DNA of 64,000 bases from Gammaproteobacteria bacterium (GTDB lineage Bacteria; Pseudomonadota; Gammaproteobacteria; Pseudomonadales; Halieaceae), in NCBI GenBank assembly GCA_024742415.1, contig JANSYN010000005.1, positions 62,001-126,000 of the forward strand. The letters run 5' to 3'. Both the position numbers and the translations under genes were made by a program. Under the pieces are notes generated by a model that saw only the letters and a program-made list of their open reading frames with translations, searched no databases and was not told the DNA's origin. The first letter of the stretch is position 1, and every line of letters begins with the position of its first letter. This document shows positions 1 through 8,939 of the stretch, piece by piece.

Positions 1-202
1 CACCGAGAATAATCCCCAGCGCCGCGAAGAAAATGAGGTCGTCCAGCTGCTCGCGGCGCACAGGCGACCACGCGCGCCGACAGTGCCGCGTTGCCATCCA
101 CCAGGCGATGCCTATGCCTGCCAGATACGCCAACCCATACCAGTGGACTTTTATCGGCCCCAGAGCAAGGGCAACCGGGTCTATTTCGGGATAGGGCAGC
201 AT
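1..202 (-). CDS. lgt: Prolipoprotein diacylglyceryl transferase Lgt, N-terminal part
   Basis: Partial: about 67 N-terminal codons are present and the gene runs off the left edge. Lgt is the inner-membrane enzyme that moves a diacylglyceryl group from phosphatidylglycerol to the lipobox cysteine of prolipoproteins. The translation begins MLPYPEIDPVALALGPIKVH and continues with WYGLAYLAGIGIAWW, which is the family's usual N-terminus and first membrane helix. A second hydrophobic segment (LIFFAALGIILG) starts at the cut. ATG at 202 fits the family start. The position beside rppH and ptsP agrees with the Pseudomonas order, where thyA often follows; that part is outside the window. Confidence 0.9.
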   Translation of the reverse strand, partial: MLPYPEIDPVALALGPIKVHWYGLAYLAGIGIAWWMATRHCRRAWSPVRREQLDDLIFFAALGIILG

Positions 203-402
203 GGGTGTATTGCGCTAATCCTTTGCGTTGGGCTTAAGAGCAAGTAGAGTGCGATGCGAGGCGATGTCGATTCAACACTGTTACGCAAGACGTAGCAGCG
301 GGTCAGGTACCCTCGCGACGACGCTGGAGTATAAGCCACAATTATCATGTAGCGGTAAATCATGCACAAATCTTTCGCGCCAGCGGCGCAGAGCAGTCGA
401 TC

Positions 403-1179
403 ATGTGTCTTATTATCTTCGCGCACCAGGTAAGCGCGCAGTTCCCCCTGGTGGTCGCGGCCAATCGCGATGAGTTCCATGAACGGCCCACCGCACCGAG
501 TGCGTTCTGGCAGGAACACCCGCAAGTGCTTGCCGGGCGCGACCTCGAGCTGGGCGGAACCTGGCTGGGCACGACACGCACGGGGCGCTTTGCGGCCGTC
601 ACCAACTTTCGCGACCCGGATCGCACAGCGCCTGCGCCATGCTCACGCGGCGCGCTGCCGCTGGACTTCCTGCTAGGCACCGCGTCACCACAGCGCTACC
701 TGCAGGCTGTGGCGCAGCGCGCCCATCAGTATGCAGGGTTTAATCTGCTGGTCGGCACGGGCGATGCGCTGTGGTACCTCAGCAACAGCCCCGGCGAACA
801 ACCGCAGCCACTGGCTCCGGGGATTTACGGACTGAGCAATGCGCGCCTGGACACACCCTGGCCGAAGGCCGAGAAAGGTAAAGCCAAGCTGATGCAACTG
901 ATGGATGCCGCCGAACTGTCCCACGAGTCGCTGGCCGAGGTCGTTGCGGATCAGGCACTGGCTGAACGGTCTGCCGCAGACGCGGCGCCGGTGATATCAC
1001 AGATGGACCATTTGCTTTCCGGGCAATTTATTGTGGGGCCGCACTATGGTACCCGCTGCACCACCACGCTTTGGAAGACCGCACAGTCGCAACTCCACTG
1101 GCAGGAGCTCAGCTTCGACGCCGAAGGACAGGCCAGTCACTGCCAGCGCCAAACGTTTAGGCTCTCTGCCAAGACCTGA
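403..1179 (+). CDS. NRDE family protein (TANGO2-like)
   Basis: A 258-residue protein starting MCLIIFAHQ, with the family-naming motif AANRDEFHERP at about residues 19-29. NRDE/TANGO2 proteins look like N-terminal-nucleophile hydrolases with Cys2 exposed after Met removal; the Cys directly after Met is present here. Further family stretches are GGTWLG (about 50-55) and NFRDP (about 67-71). The biochemical role in bacteria is unsettled; eukaryotic TANGO2 is linked to lipid or heme handling. No signal peptide is seen, so it is probably cytoplasmic. It is convergent with ptsP, with only eight bases between the stop codons, and divergent from lgt across a 200-base gap in which I see no clear regulatory site. 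Confidence 0.85.
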   Translation: MCLIIFAHQVSAQFPLVVAANRDEFHERPTAPSAFWQEHPQVLAGRDLELGGTWLGTTRTGRFAAVTNFRDPDRTAPAPCSRGALPLDFLLGTASPQRYLQAVAQRAHQYAGFNLLVGTGDALWYLSNSPGEQPQPLAPGIYGLSNARLDTPWPKAEKGKAKLMQLMDAAELSHESLAEVVADQALAERSAADAAPVISQMDHLLSGQFIVGPHYGTRCTTTLWKTAQSQLHWQELSFDAEGQASHCQRQTFRLSAKT

Positions 1180-1187
1180 GCAACGGT

Positions 1188-3452
1188 TCAGGCCACCGGA
1201 GCGTGCACAAAATTGCCCATGCCGTGCGCTTTGAGAAACTCGGACAACTTGCTGTATACCTCGGACGAGCGCTCCATCTCCATTACCTCGTCCAACAGCT
1301 GGCGGGCCTCGTCAACGCGCACGTTGCACAGCGCTTTTTTCACCCGCAACAGGCTTGTGGAATTCATCGACAACACGTCGTAGCCCATTGCCAACAGCAA
1401 TACCGCTGCACCGGGATCACCGGCAAGTTCCCCACAGATGCCGATAGGCACGCCCTGCTCGGTACTCTTTTGGGCTACCGTGCGCAGCGCACTTAGCACC
1501 GCCGGGTGCAATGAATGGTAGAGCTCCGCCACGCGCGCGTTGTTCCTGTCTACCGCAAGCAGGTACTGCGTGAGATCGTTACTACCCACTGACATGAAAT
1601 CAACCCGCCGGGCCAGCGCCGATGCCTGGTACACAGCGGCAGGCACCTCTACCATCACCCCGATGGGAGGCAGCTCCAGGTCTGTTCCCTCCTGCACGAT
1701 CTCGCGATGACAGCGGTGTATCAGCGCCATGGCTTCGTCGAGCTCATCGACGTTGCAGATCATTGGCAGCATGATGCGCAAATTGCCCAGGCCCTGGTTG
1801 GCTTTGAGCATGGCGCGGATCTGCGCCAGGAAGATTTCCGGATGATCCAGCGTCACACGAATACCACGCCAGCCGAGAAAGGGGTTGTCTTCCTCGATCG
1901 GGAAATAAGGCAGGGCTTTATCGCCACCGATATCCAGTGTGCGCATGGTCACCGGGCGTGGCGCAAAGGCCTCGAGCTGGCTGCGATAAATCTGTCGCTG
2001 CTCTTCTTCGCTGGGGAAACGGTCACGCAGCAGGAAAGGCACTTCGGTGCGAAACAGGCCAACACCCTCGGCACCCTGTGCCAGCGAGCGGCTGATATCC
2101 GCCATCAGCCCGGTATTGACCCACAGCGGCATGCGCTGGCCATCGAGCGTGATGCAGGGTTGGTCGCGCAGCACCTCCAGATCCTGCGACAGCAGACGGT
2201 CTGCATCGACGATTTCCTGGAAGCGCTTCCTGATGGTGGGGTCAGGGTTGATGTAGACTGCCCCGTTGTAGCCATCAATGACCAGTTCACGATCGCGCAG
2301 CCTGGTATAGGGCAGATCAACGGCCCCCATCACCGTAGGCACACCCATAGCCCTGGCCAGGATCGCTACGTGCGAATTACCGGAGCCGCGTACCGAGATA
2401 AGCCCCGCGAGCTTTTCCCGCGGAATCTCGCCCAGGGAGGAGGCGGTTAGTTCCTCGCCGACGAGAATCGTCTGGTCGGGGTAAACGACGTCTTCCTGGT
2501 TCTCGGCCTGCAGATAAGCCAGCACTCGGGTGCCCAGGTCTTTGACATCGACCGCACGCTCTTTCAGGTAGCTGTGCTCCATGCGTTCAAAATGCCGAAT
2601 ATGCTCAATCATTACCTGCGCGAGCGCACCTTGCGCCCACTGGCCGTCTTTGATCAGTCGCACGACCTCGGCGCCGATCGTGGAGTCATCCAGAATACTG
2701 AGGTATACGTCAAACAAGGCGTGGTCTTCCGGGCTAAGCTCTGACCCGAGGTTGGCCGACACCTGTTTGATATCTTCCTGCACGCGACCCAGCGCTTCGC
2801 GGAAGGCGCGCACTTCCTTGCGCCGGTCTTGCGCCGGCCGCTCCGGCACGGTGTAGAGATCTGCGCCAGGTGTGACGATTACCACCTTGCCGATGGCCAC
2901 ACCGGGAGCACCGGGTATGCCGCTGACTTTCGCCTGGCCAGTGCCGCTCTCGCTCTCTGCCTCGACGGCGCCGGTCACCTTGGCGTGGGCGATGACGCCT
3001 GCCAGCTGCGCGGACATCGTGACCAGAAAGGCGACTTCGCTCTCATCAAAGCGTCGGCGCTCGCCCTGCTGCACGACCAGTACGCCAAGGACCTCACGTT
3101 GATGGATGATGGGGACGCCCAAAAAGGAGTGGTATTTTTCTTCGCCGATGCCTTCAAAAAACTGGAAGCGCGGATGTTCTGAGGCGTTGTCGAGATTGAC
3201 GGGCTCTTCGCGCTCGGCGACCAGGCCGACCAGACCGTCTCCGGCCGCCAGGCTTACCTCACCTACCATGTCCTGGTTCAACCCGCGCGTGGCCCGAAAA
3301 ACATAACGCCCTGAGGCTGAGTCACGCATGTAAACGCTACAGACCTGCGTATCCATCGCAACACGCACGCGGTCTACAATGATTTCCAGCGCCTCGTTGA
3401 GCCCGCGCGCTGAGTTTACCTCCTGGACGATCTGGCGCAGAGTTTCAAGCAT
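1188..3452 (-). CDS. ptsP: Phosphoenolpyruvate-protein phosphotransferase PtsP (enzyme I of the nitrogen PTS)
   Basis: At 754 residues, it has the layout of EI-Ntr: an N-terminal GAF domain (about 1-160), then the enzyme I phosphotransferase part. The phosphorylated histidine lies in GSGNSHVAILARAMG (His about 361), followed by the TIM-barrel PEP-binding domain with GLFRTE (about 466) and SVGSNDLTQY near residue 643. It takes phosphate from PEP and passes it to NPr, signalling nitrogen and carbon status rather than moving sugar. The GAF domain separates it from the sugar enzyme I, PtsI. It starts six bases after the rppH stop on the same strand order rppH-side upstream, matching the conserved rppH-ptsP pair; the two are probably co-transcribed. 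Confidence 0.95.
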   Translation of the reverse strand: MLETLRQIVQEVNSARGLNEALEIIVDRVRVAMDTQVCSVYMRDSASGRYVFRATRGLNQDMVGEVSLAAGDGLVGLVAEREEPVNLDNASEHPRFQFFEGIGEEKYHSFLGVPIIHQREVLGVLVVQQGERRRFDESEVAFLVTMSAQLAGVIAHAKVTGAVEAESESGTGQAKVSGIPGAPGVAIGKVVIVTPGADLYTVPERPAQDRRKEVRAFREALGRVQEDIKQVSANLGSELSPEDHALFDVYLSILDDSTIGAEVVRLIKDGQWAQGALAQVMIEHIRHFERMEHSYLKERAVDVKDLGTRVLAYLQAENQEDVVYPDQTILVGEELTASSLGEIPREKLAGLISVRGSGNSHVAILARAMGVPTVMGAVDLPYTRLRDRELVIDGYNGAVYINPDPTIRKRFQEIVDADRLLSQDLEVLRDQPCITLDGQRMPLWVNTGLMADISRSLAQGAEGVGLFRTEVPFLLRDRFPSEEEQRQIYRSQLEAFAPRPVTMRTLDIGGDKALPYFPIEEDNPFLGWRGIRVTLDHPEIFLAQIRAMLKANQGLGNLRIMLPMICNVDELDEAMALIHRCHREIVQEGTDLELPPIGVMVEVPAAVYQASALARRVDFMSVGSNDLTQYLLAVDRNNARVAELYHSLHPAVLSALRTVAQKSTEQGVPIGICGELAGDPGAAVLLLAMGYDVLSMNSTSLLRVKKALCNVRVDEARQLLDEVMEMERSSEVYSKLSEFLKAHGMGNFVHAPVA

Positions 3453-3458
3453 TGTGAG

Positions 3459-3959
3459 CTAGCGCCTCCCCTGGCGATCGGTCATCCGCCACAGTGGATG
3501 AGAGAGTTCTTTCATTGCGCGCCGATACACCTCGCGCTTGAACGTGATCACCTGCTCCAGGGGGTACCAGTAACTCACCCAACGCCAGTGATCAAACTCA
3601 GGCTTGTCGTTCATATCCAGGCGCACGGCGGAGTCGTCTTCAAGCATTCGCAGTAAAAACCACTTCTGCTTTTGCCCGATGCACACGGGGTTCTGGCCTT
3701 TGCGGACATATTTGCTGGGCAGGCGGTAGCGCAACCAGCCGCGGGTGGAACCCACCAGCTCTACAGCTGCGGGGGTCAGGCCGATCTCTTCCTGAAGTTC
3801 GCGAAACAGCGCATCCTCAGGCGTTTCACCTGAATTGATACCGCCCTGGGGAAATTGCCAGGAATTGCGACCACCCACGCGTCGCGCCCAAAGTACCTGG
3901 CCCCGATCGTTGGCCAGCATAATCCCCACGTTCGGTCGAAAGCCGTCTGAATCGATCAC
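3459..3959 (-). CDS. rppH: RNA pyrophosphohydrolase RppH
   Basis: A Nudix hydrolase of 166 residues that removes pyrophosphate from 5'-triphosphate mRNAs and opens them to RNase E decay. I chose the GTG at 3959 because the protein then begins [15 protein letters not shown], the standard RppH N-terminus; the open frame extends 48 codons further upstream but that part resembles nothing. The Nudix box (pattern GxxxxxExxxxxxxREUxEExGU) is intact at about residues 39-60, with [20 protein letters not shown]. Length matches Pseudomonas and E. coli RppH (about 160-176). It sits directly upstream of ptsP and divergent from the HAD phosphatase gene. Ribosome-binding match before GTG is weak. Confidence 0.93.
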   Translation of the reverse strand: MIDSDGFRPNVGIMLANDRGQVLWARRVGGRNSWQFPQGGINSGETPEDALFRELQEEIGLTPAAVELVGSTRGWLRYRLPSKYVRKGQNPVCIGQKQKWFLLRMLEDDSAVRLDMNDKPEFDHWRWVSYWYPLEQVITFKREVYRRAMKELSHPLWRMTDRQGRR

Positions 3960-4020
3960 TTCGCCGCGCCATGCATTATTCGAACGGGCTATTGTTCCAC
4001 ACTTTACAGAGACTGAGAAA

Positions 4021-4049
4021 TTTACTGTGTGCAGTGCACTCGCTATGCT
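4021..4049 (+). promoter_or_regulatory. Candidate sigma-70 promoter of the HAD phosphatase gene
   Basis: TTTACT (4021-4026) and TATGCT (4044-4049) are separated by exactly 17 bases, each matching the sigma-70 consensus at four of six positions. They lie 48 bases before the GTG start of the HAD gene in the rppH/HAD divergent gap. Seen by eye only. Confidence 0.4.
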
Positions 4050-4096
4050 GCCCCCAACGGCTGACCGCACACACCGCGCATTATGAGGCAAACATT

Positions 4097-4753
4097 GTGA
4101 CACTGGCGATCTTCGACCTGGATAATACGCTCATTGGCGGCGACAGTGACCACCTGTGGGGGCAATTCGTTGACGAGAACAACCTGGCGCCGACCGCCAA
4201 CTACGCAGAGCAGGCGGATGCCTTCTATCACGACTACGCCCAGGGCAATCTCGACATTATCGCCTACCTTCGCTTCGCCCTGAGTCCGCTCAAGGGTCAG
4301 CCAAAAGCGGTGGTCGACGGCTGGCACGAGGCGTTCATGCGCGAAAAAATTGCCCCCATCATGCTGCCCAGGGCTCGGCAGTTGCTGGACGAGCATCGCG
4401 GCAAGGGCCATACGCTGCTGATTATCACCGCCACTAACCGCTTCATTACCGCCCCAATCGCCCAGGCACTGGGCGTCGAACACCTCATCGCCTGTGAGGG
4501 CGAGGTTATTGAAGGTGTCTACACGGGCGAGCCCCTGGGTGTGCCGTCGTTCCAGGCCGGAAAAGTCGTGCGCCTGCAGCACTGGCTACAGGGACGGCAG
4601 GAACAGTTGGAGGGCGCCTTCTTCTACAGCGACTCGCACAACGACCTGCCGCTGCTGGAACAGGTTGATCACCCGGTGGCGGTTGACCCGGATGACCGGT
4701 TGCGTGCGCATGCCGTCGCGGCAGGCTGGGAGATTCTGTCTTTGCGCGATTGA
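4097..4753 (+). CDS. HAD-IB family phosphatase (SerB-like)
   Basis: A 218-residue haloacid-dehalogenase hydrolase. The start GTG at 4097 is preceded by a GAGG element and places motif [12 protein letters not shown], at residues 6-16 with the catalytic pair Asp7/Asp9. Motif II is ITATNRF (about 113-119) and the metal-binding motif is [11 protein letters not shown] near residue 180. This is the HAD-IB (phosphoserine phosphatase-like) type; related genes next to rppH/ptsP in Pseudomonas are annotated only as HAD hydrolases. The substrate cannot be told from sequence; a small phosphorylated metabolite is most likely. The open frame continues 42 codons upstream, but that overlaps the divergent rppH leader and shows no family similarity. 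Confidence 0.87.
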   Translation: MTLAIFDLDNTLIGGDSDHLWGQFVDENNLAPTANYAEQADAFYHDYAQGNLDIIAYLRFALSPLKGQPKAVVDGWHEAFMREKIAPIMLPRARQLLDEHRGKGHTLLIITATNRFITAPIAQALGVEHLIACEGEVIEGVYTGEPLGVPSFQAGKVVRLQHWLQGRQEQLEGAFFYSDSHNDLPLLEQVDHPVAVDPDDRLRAHAVAAGWEILSLRD

Positions 4754-4762
4754 GGCCCAGCG

Positions 4763-5953
4763 CTAATCGTGCATACGGCGCACAAACACCGCTTTGAGGT
4801 ATTCAGTTTCAGGGATTGCAGGGTGTACCGGGTGATCAGGCGCCTGCCCGCCCTGCTCGACAATTTGCACTCGACACCCTGCACGCACCGCCGCCTGGGC
4901 AATCGCGCCGATCAGGTCAGCCCGGGCAAGATGCATTGAGCAGGACGCAGACACCAGCAGGCCACCGGGGTTGAGGAGCTGCAGGCCAAGTTCATTGATG
5001 CGTCGATAGGCGGCAATGCCTTTTTTGCTGTCGCGGCGACGCTGTATGAACGCCGGCGGATCAAGCACCACCACATCGAAAGTCTTGCCGTCATCGCGCA
5101 ACGTTGCCATGGACTGTGGCGCAGAGCCGCGCAGCGTCGTCACCTTGTCGGCAACGTCATTGAGTTTGGCGTTTTCCAGCACACCAGCCAGCGCCTGTTC
5201 GGAACTGTCCAGGCAGAGCACACTGCTGGCACCGAACACGGCCGCCTGCACACCCCACCCGCCGATATAACTGTAGACATCAAGCACCGACTTTTGCGCC
5301 ACCCATCCGCGCAAGCGTGCTCGCGAGTTGCGGTGATCATAGAACCACCCCGTTTTCTGGCCACTGTGCACTGGCGCCTTGAACACTACGTTGTTTTCCT
5401 CCAGCAGCACCTGCGCTTCCACGGACCCAAAGATCACTTCGTTGGCTGACGCCAGGCCCTGCTCGCGGCGACTGCGGCTGTCGCCACGCAGCAGCACGCC
5501 ACTGGGGGCGCAGGTTGCCAGCAGTGCAGCAAGAAAATCTGCCTGGTAGCGCTCCAGCCCAGGCTGGTTGAACTGCACCACGAAAGCATCGCCAAACCTG
5601 TCCACTACGATGCCCGGCAGGAAGTCGCTGTCACCGTAAATGAGCCGGTAAAAGGGTTTGGGGAAACAGGAAGCGCGCATCTGCAACGCTGTGTCGAGGC
5701 GTTGTTGGAAGAGTTCACGACACAGGGGCACCGCCTCCGGGCCCGGCGCATACAGGCGCGCGCATATAAGCGCATTGGGTGCCATGTAGGCGCTGCCCAA
5801 CGCCTGGCCACTGCTACTGCAGACCACGACGCAGTCGCCCGCGGTAAACCCGGTCAGCGGTGACTTTGTGTTGTCGACCTCATTGGAATACACCCAAAGG
5901 TGCCCCGCACGCAGGCGGCGCTCTGCACCCTTGCGCAGGAACAGCTCTTTCAC
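4763..5953 (-). CDS. rlmI: 23S rRNA (cytosine-C5) methyltransferase, RlmI family
   Basis: At 396 residues, the protein has an N-terminal PUA domain (about 2-75, opening RKGAERRLRAGHLWVYSNEV) and a C-terminal Rossmann methyltransferase domain. The SAM-binding motif VLDVYSYIGGWG lies at about 223-234, the LDPPAF motif at 298-303 and the catalytic cysteine in SASCSMH (Cys338). In E. coli RlmI makes m5C1962 in 23S rRNA with SAM. Start is GTG at 5953, which gives the usual MKELFLRKG N-terminus. It follows gcvH by 24 bases on the same strand. In many relatives gcvT and gcvP stand here instead. Other members of the YccW/RlmI family are paralogous, so the exact target base is inferred. Confidence 0.88.
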   Translation of the reverse strand: MKELFLRKGAERRLRAGHLWVYSNEVDNTKSPLTGFTAGDCVVVCSSSGQALGSAYMAPNALICARLYAPGPEAVPLCRELFQQRLDTALQMRASCFPKPFYRLIYGDSDFLPGIVVDRFGDAFVVQFNQPGLERYQADFLAALLATCAPSGVLLRGDSRSRREQGLASANEVIFGSVEAQVLLEENNVVFKAPVHSGQKTGWFYDHRNSRARLRGWVAQKSVLDVYSYIGGWGVQAAVFGASSVLCLDSSEQALAGVLENAKLNDVADKVTTLRGSAPQSMATLRDDGKTFDVVVLDPPAFIQRRRDSKKGIAAYRRINELGLQLLNPGGLLVSASCSMHLARADLIGAIAQAAVRAGCRVQIVEQGGQAPDHPVHPAIPETEYLKAVFVRRMHD

Positions 5954-5977
5954 AAGCGCGGGTATCGCGAAGTGGCG

Positions 5978-6367
5978 CTACTCACTCTCACACTGCAGGG
6001 CGTAGTCTTCCGCTGACATCAGGGCGTCCAGCTCGTCGATATCGGCGGGCTTCAGGCGGTAGAACCAGCCATCGTTGTACGGGTCACTGTTGACCATCTC
6101 CGGCTCGTTCTCGAGCGCGCTGTTGACCTCAATCACCTCGCCACTGACGGGCGCGTAGATGTCGGAGGCCGCCTTCACCGATTCGACAACCCCTGCTTCG
6201 TCACCCGCATCGAAGCTGGTTTCCAGCTCGGGCAGCTCAACGAATACAACGTCGCCCAGGGCATCCTGCGCATGATCGGTAATGCCCACGGTGACGGTAC
6301 CATCTTCCTCGAGACGCGCCCATTCATGGGTCGCGGCGTATTTCAAATCACTGGGTGTCTGACTCAT
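5978..6367 (-). CDS. gcvH: Glycine cleavage system H protein
   Basis: A 129-residue lipoyl carrier protein that shuttles the aminomethyl group between the P, T and L proteins of glycine cleavage. The lipoylated lysine is in [16 protein letters not shown] (Lys65). The opening [11 protein letters not shown] and the later [15 protein letters not shown] are typical of the family, and the length is normal. GcvT and GcvP, often encoded beside it, are not in this window; ubiI lies upstream and rlmI downstream. Either the other glycine cleavage genes are elsewhere or this H protein serves in lipoate transfer. ATG at 6367 follows an AAAGGAAT ribosome-binding match. Confidence 0.96.
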   Translation of the reverse strand: MSQTPSDLKYAATHEWARLEEDGTVTVGITDHAQDALGDVVFVELPELETSFDAGDEAGVVESVKAASDIYAPVSGEVIEVNSALENEPEMVNSDPYNDGWFYRLKPADIDELDALMSAEDYALQCESE

Positions 6368-6474
6368 AACAATTCCTTTGGCCTGGGCTGCGCCGCATGT
6401 TCAAGCGGCCCATTCTAACCAGCCATGAGTGAAAAACAATCATGCGCACGACCGTGCTTGCGTCGCGCAGCGAC

Positions 6475-7692
6475 CTATCCCATACCCATTGCATGGCGCA
6501 TTAACTGTTGCTTGAGTGGCAACATGCGATCAACGCGACGCATCCCTTCGTTGCGTAACCAGCGCACGGGCAGCGCAGGCTCTTCGAACAGGCGCTTGAA
6601 ACCATCCATGGCGGCCATCATCAGCAAGTTTTCTCCCTTGCGCTGCCGCTGGTAGCGCTGCAGCAACGCCAGTTGACCGGGGTCGATACCGTTTGCCTGG
6701 CCTTTGAGTATTTCAGCAGCCAGGGCTGCGACATCCTGCAGCGCAAGGTTAACGCCCTGTCCGGCCAGCGGATGGATCGTGTGAGCCGCATCGCCCACCA
6801 GCGCAACCGATGGCTGCACGTAATCTATGGCGTGTCGCTGGCGCAGGGGAAAACCGGCACGGCGCGAGCACGCCAGCACGGCACCCAGGCGATGCTCAAT
6901 AGCAGCCGCCAGTTGTGTACAAAACTGCTCTTCCTGCAGGGCAAGCAACTCGTCGGCCAGCTCATCGTGCGCCGACCACACAATGGACGCAAAATGCTGC
7001 TGCCCACTGCCAGGCAGTGGCAGGATGGCCAACGGCCCGCTGGACATGAAGCGCTGCCACGCGGTGTTTTCATGCGCGTGCTCCAACTCAACAGTGGCAA
7101 CCACGGCGCGATGGCCGTAGTCCCACTCACGGGTCTTGAAATCCAGCAGCGAGCGTACTTTGGAGCGCGCGCCATCGGCCGCCACCAGCAGGCTGCAGCT
7201 TACGCTCTCACCACGGGTCATGGCAGCCCTGATACCACCGCCGCTGAGCGCCTCACAATGGGCAAGCCCGGCACCGGATATGACTTCTACATTGCGCTTG
7301 CGCAGCAACGGCGTGAGCAATGCGTTCACAACACAGCGGTTTTCGACGATATAGCCCAAGGCGTCGGTGCCCACGTCAGCGCGATCAAATTCAATCTGCC
7401 CGGTCCCCTGGGCATCCCAGACGGTCATGTGTGAGTAGGGACACAATCGGTAATCCGCGATGTGCTGCCAGCAATCCAGTTGCTGCAGGTAGGCGCGTGA
7501 GCGCGGCGTGAGTGCACTGACCCTGGTATCGAATGCGGTGACGCAGACCTCATCGGGCAACTGCGGCAGCTCCACTGGCTGCGACTCCACCAGGGCGATA
7601 CGCAAATCGCTGTCTGCCAGGGCCAGTGCCAACGCAGAACCGGCAATGCCCGCGCCCACGATGGTGACGTCAAAGTCGTGCGTGCTATCCAT
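6475..7692 (-). CDS. ubiI: UbiI-type FAD-dependent ubiquinone hydroxylase
   Basis: A 405-residue flavoprotein hydroxylase of the UbiH/UbiI/UbiF family. The start ATG at 7692 overlaps the last eight bases of ubiH (translational coupling) and gives MDSTHDFDVTIVGAGIAG, with the GxGxxG dinucleotide fold at about 12-17. The second FAD motif, ALVGDAAHTIHPLAGQGVNLA, is near residue 300 and carries the aspartate variant found in UbiI/UbiF. The family adds a hydroxyl to the ubiquinone ring precursor; UbiI acts at C5. The position next to pepP and ubiH corresponds to visC/ubiI of E. coli. Which ring carbon it hydroxylates here is inferred from order and similarity; in some lineages one enzyme covers more than one step. 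Confidence 0.88.
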   Translation of the reverse strand: MDSTHDFDVTIVGAGIAGSALALALADSDLRIALVESQPVELPQLPDEVCVTAFDTRVSALTPRSRAYLQQLDCWQHIADYRLCPYSHMTVWDAQGTGQIEFDRADVGTDALGYIVENRCVVNALLTPLLRKRNVEVISGAGLAHCEALSGGGIRAAMTRGESVSCSLLVAADGARSKVRSLLDFKTREWDYGHRAVVATVELEHAHENTAWQRFMSSGPLAILPLPGSGQQHFASIVWSAHDELADELLALQEEQFCTQLAAAIEHRLGAVLACSRRAGFPLRQRHAIDYVQPSVALVGDAAHTIHPLAGQGVNLALQDVAALAAEILKGQANGIDPGQLALLQRYQRQRKGENLLMMAAMDGFKRLFEEPALPVRWLRNEGMRRVDRMLPLKQQLMRHAMGMG

Positions 7693-8938
7693 GGGAGGAA
7701 GACTCCATCGCGGCCACGCCCGCCGCCTGGCGCACAAATGCGGCCTTGAGCGGCGGGAGTATATCCAGGCCCAGCAGCGCAATATCCCGGCCCACTTGCA
7801 ACAGGGGATCTTTGCGCATGAAGAGGCCCGGTACCTGGTCACTGAAATCGATCGTGCGGTCCTGGTCTTTGTCCTGGCGCTGTTGATAACGCTGCAACAG
7901 CGACAAGTCACCGGGATGCAGGCCCTGCTGCAAGCCTTCCTGCAGCGTCTTGCCCAACTGCACAACATCGCGCAGGGCAAGATTAAAGCCCTGGCCAGCC
8001 ACCGGGTGCAACGCATGTGCCGCGTTGCCCATGACCACAACACCCTGCCGCACCTGCTCCGTCGAACGCGTCAACGACAATGGATAACTTGCGCGTTCGC
8101 TCACTTTGCGCAGGCGGCCCAGCCGGTAACCAAAGCGAGCCTGCAATGCATGCGTGAACGCCGCCGCAGAACAGGACATCATTGCGGCGGCGCGAGACGG
8201 CGGTAACGTCCACACCAGCGCGCAGCGATGCTGAGCTTCAACTGTGCCCACCAGCGGCAACATGGCCAGTGGGCCCTCGTCTGTAAACCGTTCGAATGCG
8301 CAACCGCGGTGCGCTTGTGACACCGCAACATTTGCCACTATGGCGTGTTGTCCATAGGGTTTGTTATGGGTGGTCATACCCAGTTGACTGCACAAGGTGG
8401 ACTGCGCGCCATCGGCTATCAGTAGCAGTCCGGCCCGCACCTGCTGCTGGCCGTCAGCCCCTGCAATGGCCAACTCGACGCCGGCAGTACACTGCAGCGC
8501 CCGCTCAACGCGCGCGGGGCTGACCACGTTCAAGCGCGCGCGGCGGCCAAGGGCACTTGCCAGACAACGACCCAACCATGCGTTCTCAACCACATAACCC
8601 AGGGCCGGCCAGCCATAGTCGTGACCGGCAAGCACCGTGCTACCAAAATGGCCCTTGCTGGAGACATGAATAGTATCTATGGGACAGGCCCATTGTTGCA
8701 GTTCATCCCACAACGACATGCCCTCATACGCTGCACGCGAGCTGTAACTCAGGGCGGTTGAGCGTGCGTCGAACGACGGGTGATAACCATCGGCGCTGGC
8801 TTGTTCGCCACCGGGCAGCGCATGCCCCTCGACCAGCAAAATGGATGTTTCTGCAGGCAACAGGGAGTCCAGTTGCAGGGCCAGGCTGATGCCCACCATG
8901 CCGCCTCCGGCTATGACGATGTCATAGGCAGCGTTCAT
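7685..8938 (-). CDS. ubiH: UbiH-type FAD-dependent ubiquinone hydroxylase
   Basis: A 417-residue protein. FAD-binding GGGMVGISLALQL lies at about 10-22 and the second motif reads VVMGNAAHALHPVAGQGFNLA, with Asn where UbiI has Asp; E. coli UbiH has the same GNAA variant, which supports this assignment over its neighbour. UbiH acts in aerobic ubiquinone synthesis, hydroxylating C1 of the 6-methoxyphenol intermediate. The stop overlaps the ubiI start, and the start lies one base from the pepP stop, so pepP-ubiH-ubiI form a tight operon reading right to left, possibly led by the UPF0149 gene. The order is the same in E. coli and Pseudomonas. Confidence 0.92.
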   Translation of the reverse strand: MNAAYDIVIAGGGMVGISLALQLDSLLPAETSILLVEGHALPGGEQASADGYHPSFDARSTALSYSSRAAYEGMSLWDELQQWACPIDTIHVSSKGHFGSTVLAGHDYGWPALGYVVENAWLGRCLASALGRRARLNVVSPARVERALQCTAGVELAIAGADGQQQVRAGLLLIADGAQSTLCSQLGMTTHNKPYGQHAIVANVAVSQAHRGCAFERFTDEGPLAMLPLVGTVEAQHRCALVWTLPPSRAAAMMSCSAAAFTHALQARFGYRLGRLRKVSERASYPLSLTRSTEQVRQGVVVMGNAAHALHPVAGQGFNLALRDVVQLGKTLQEGLQQGLHPGDLSLLQRYQQRQDKDQDRTIDFSDQVPGLFMRKDPLLQVGRDIALLGLDILPPLKAAFVRQAAGVAAMESSSHG

Positions 8939-8939
8939 G

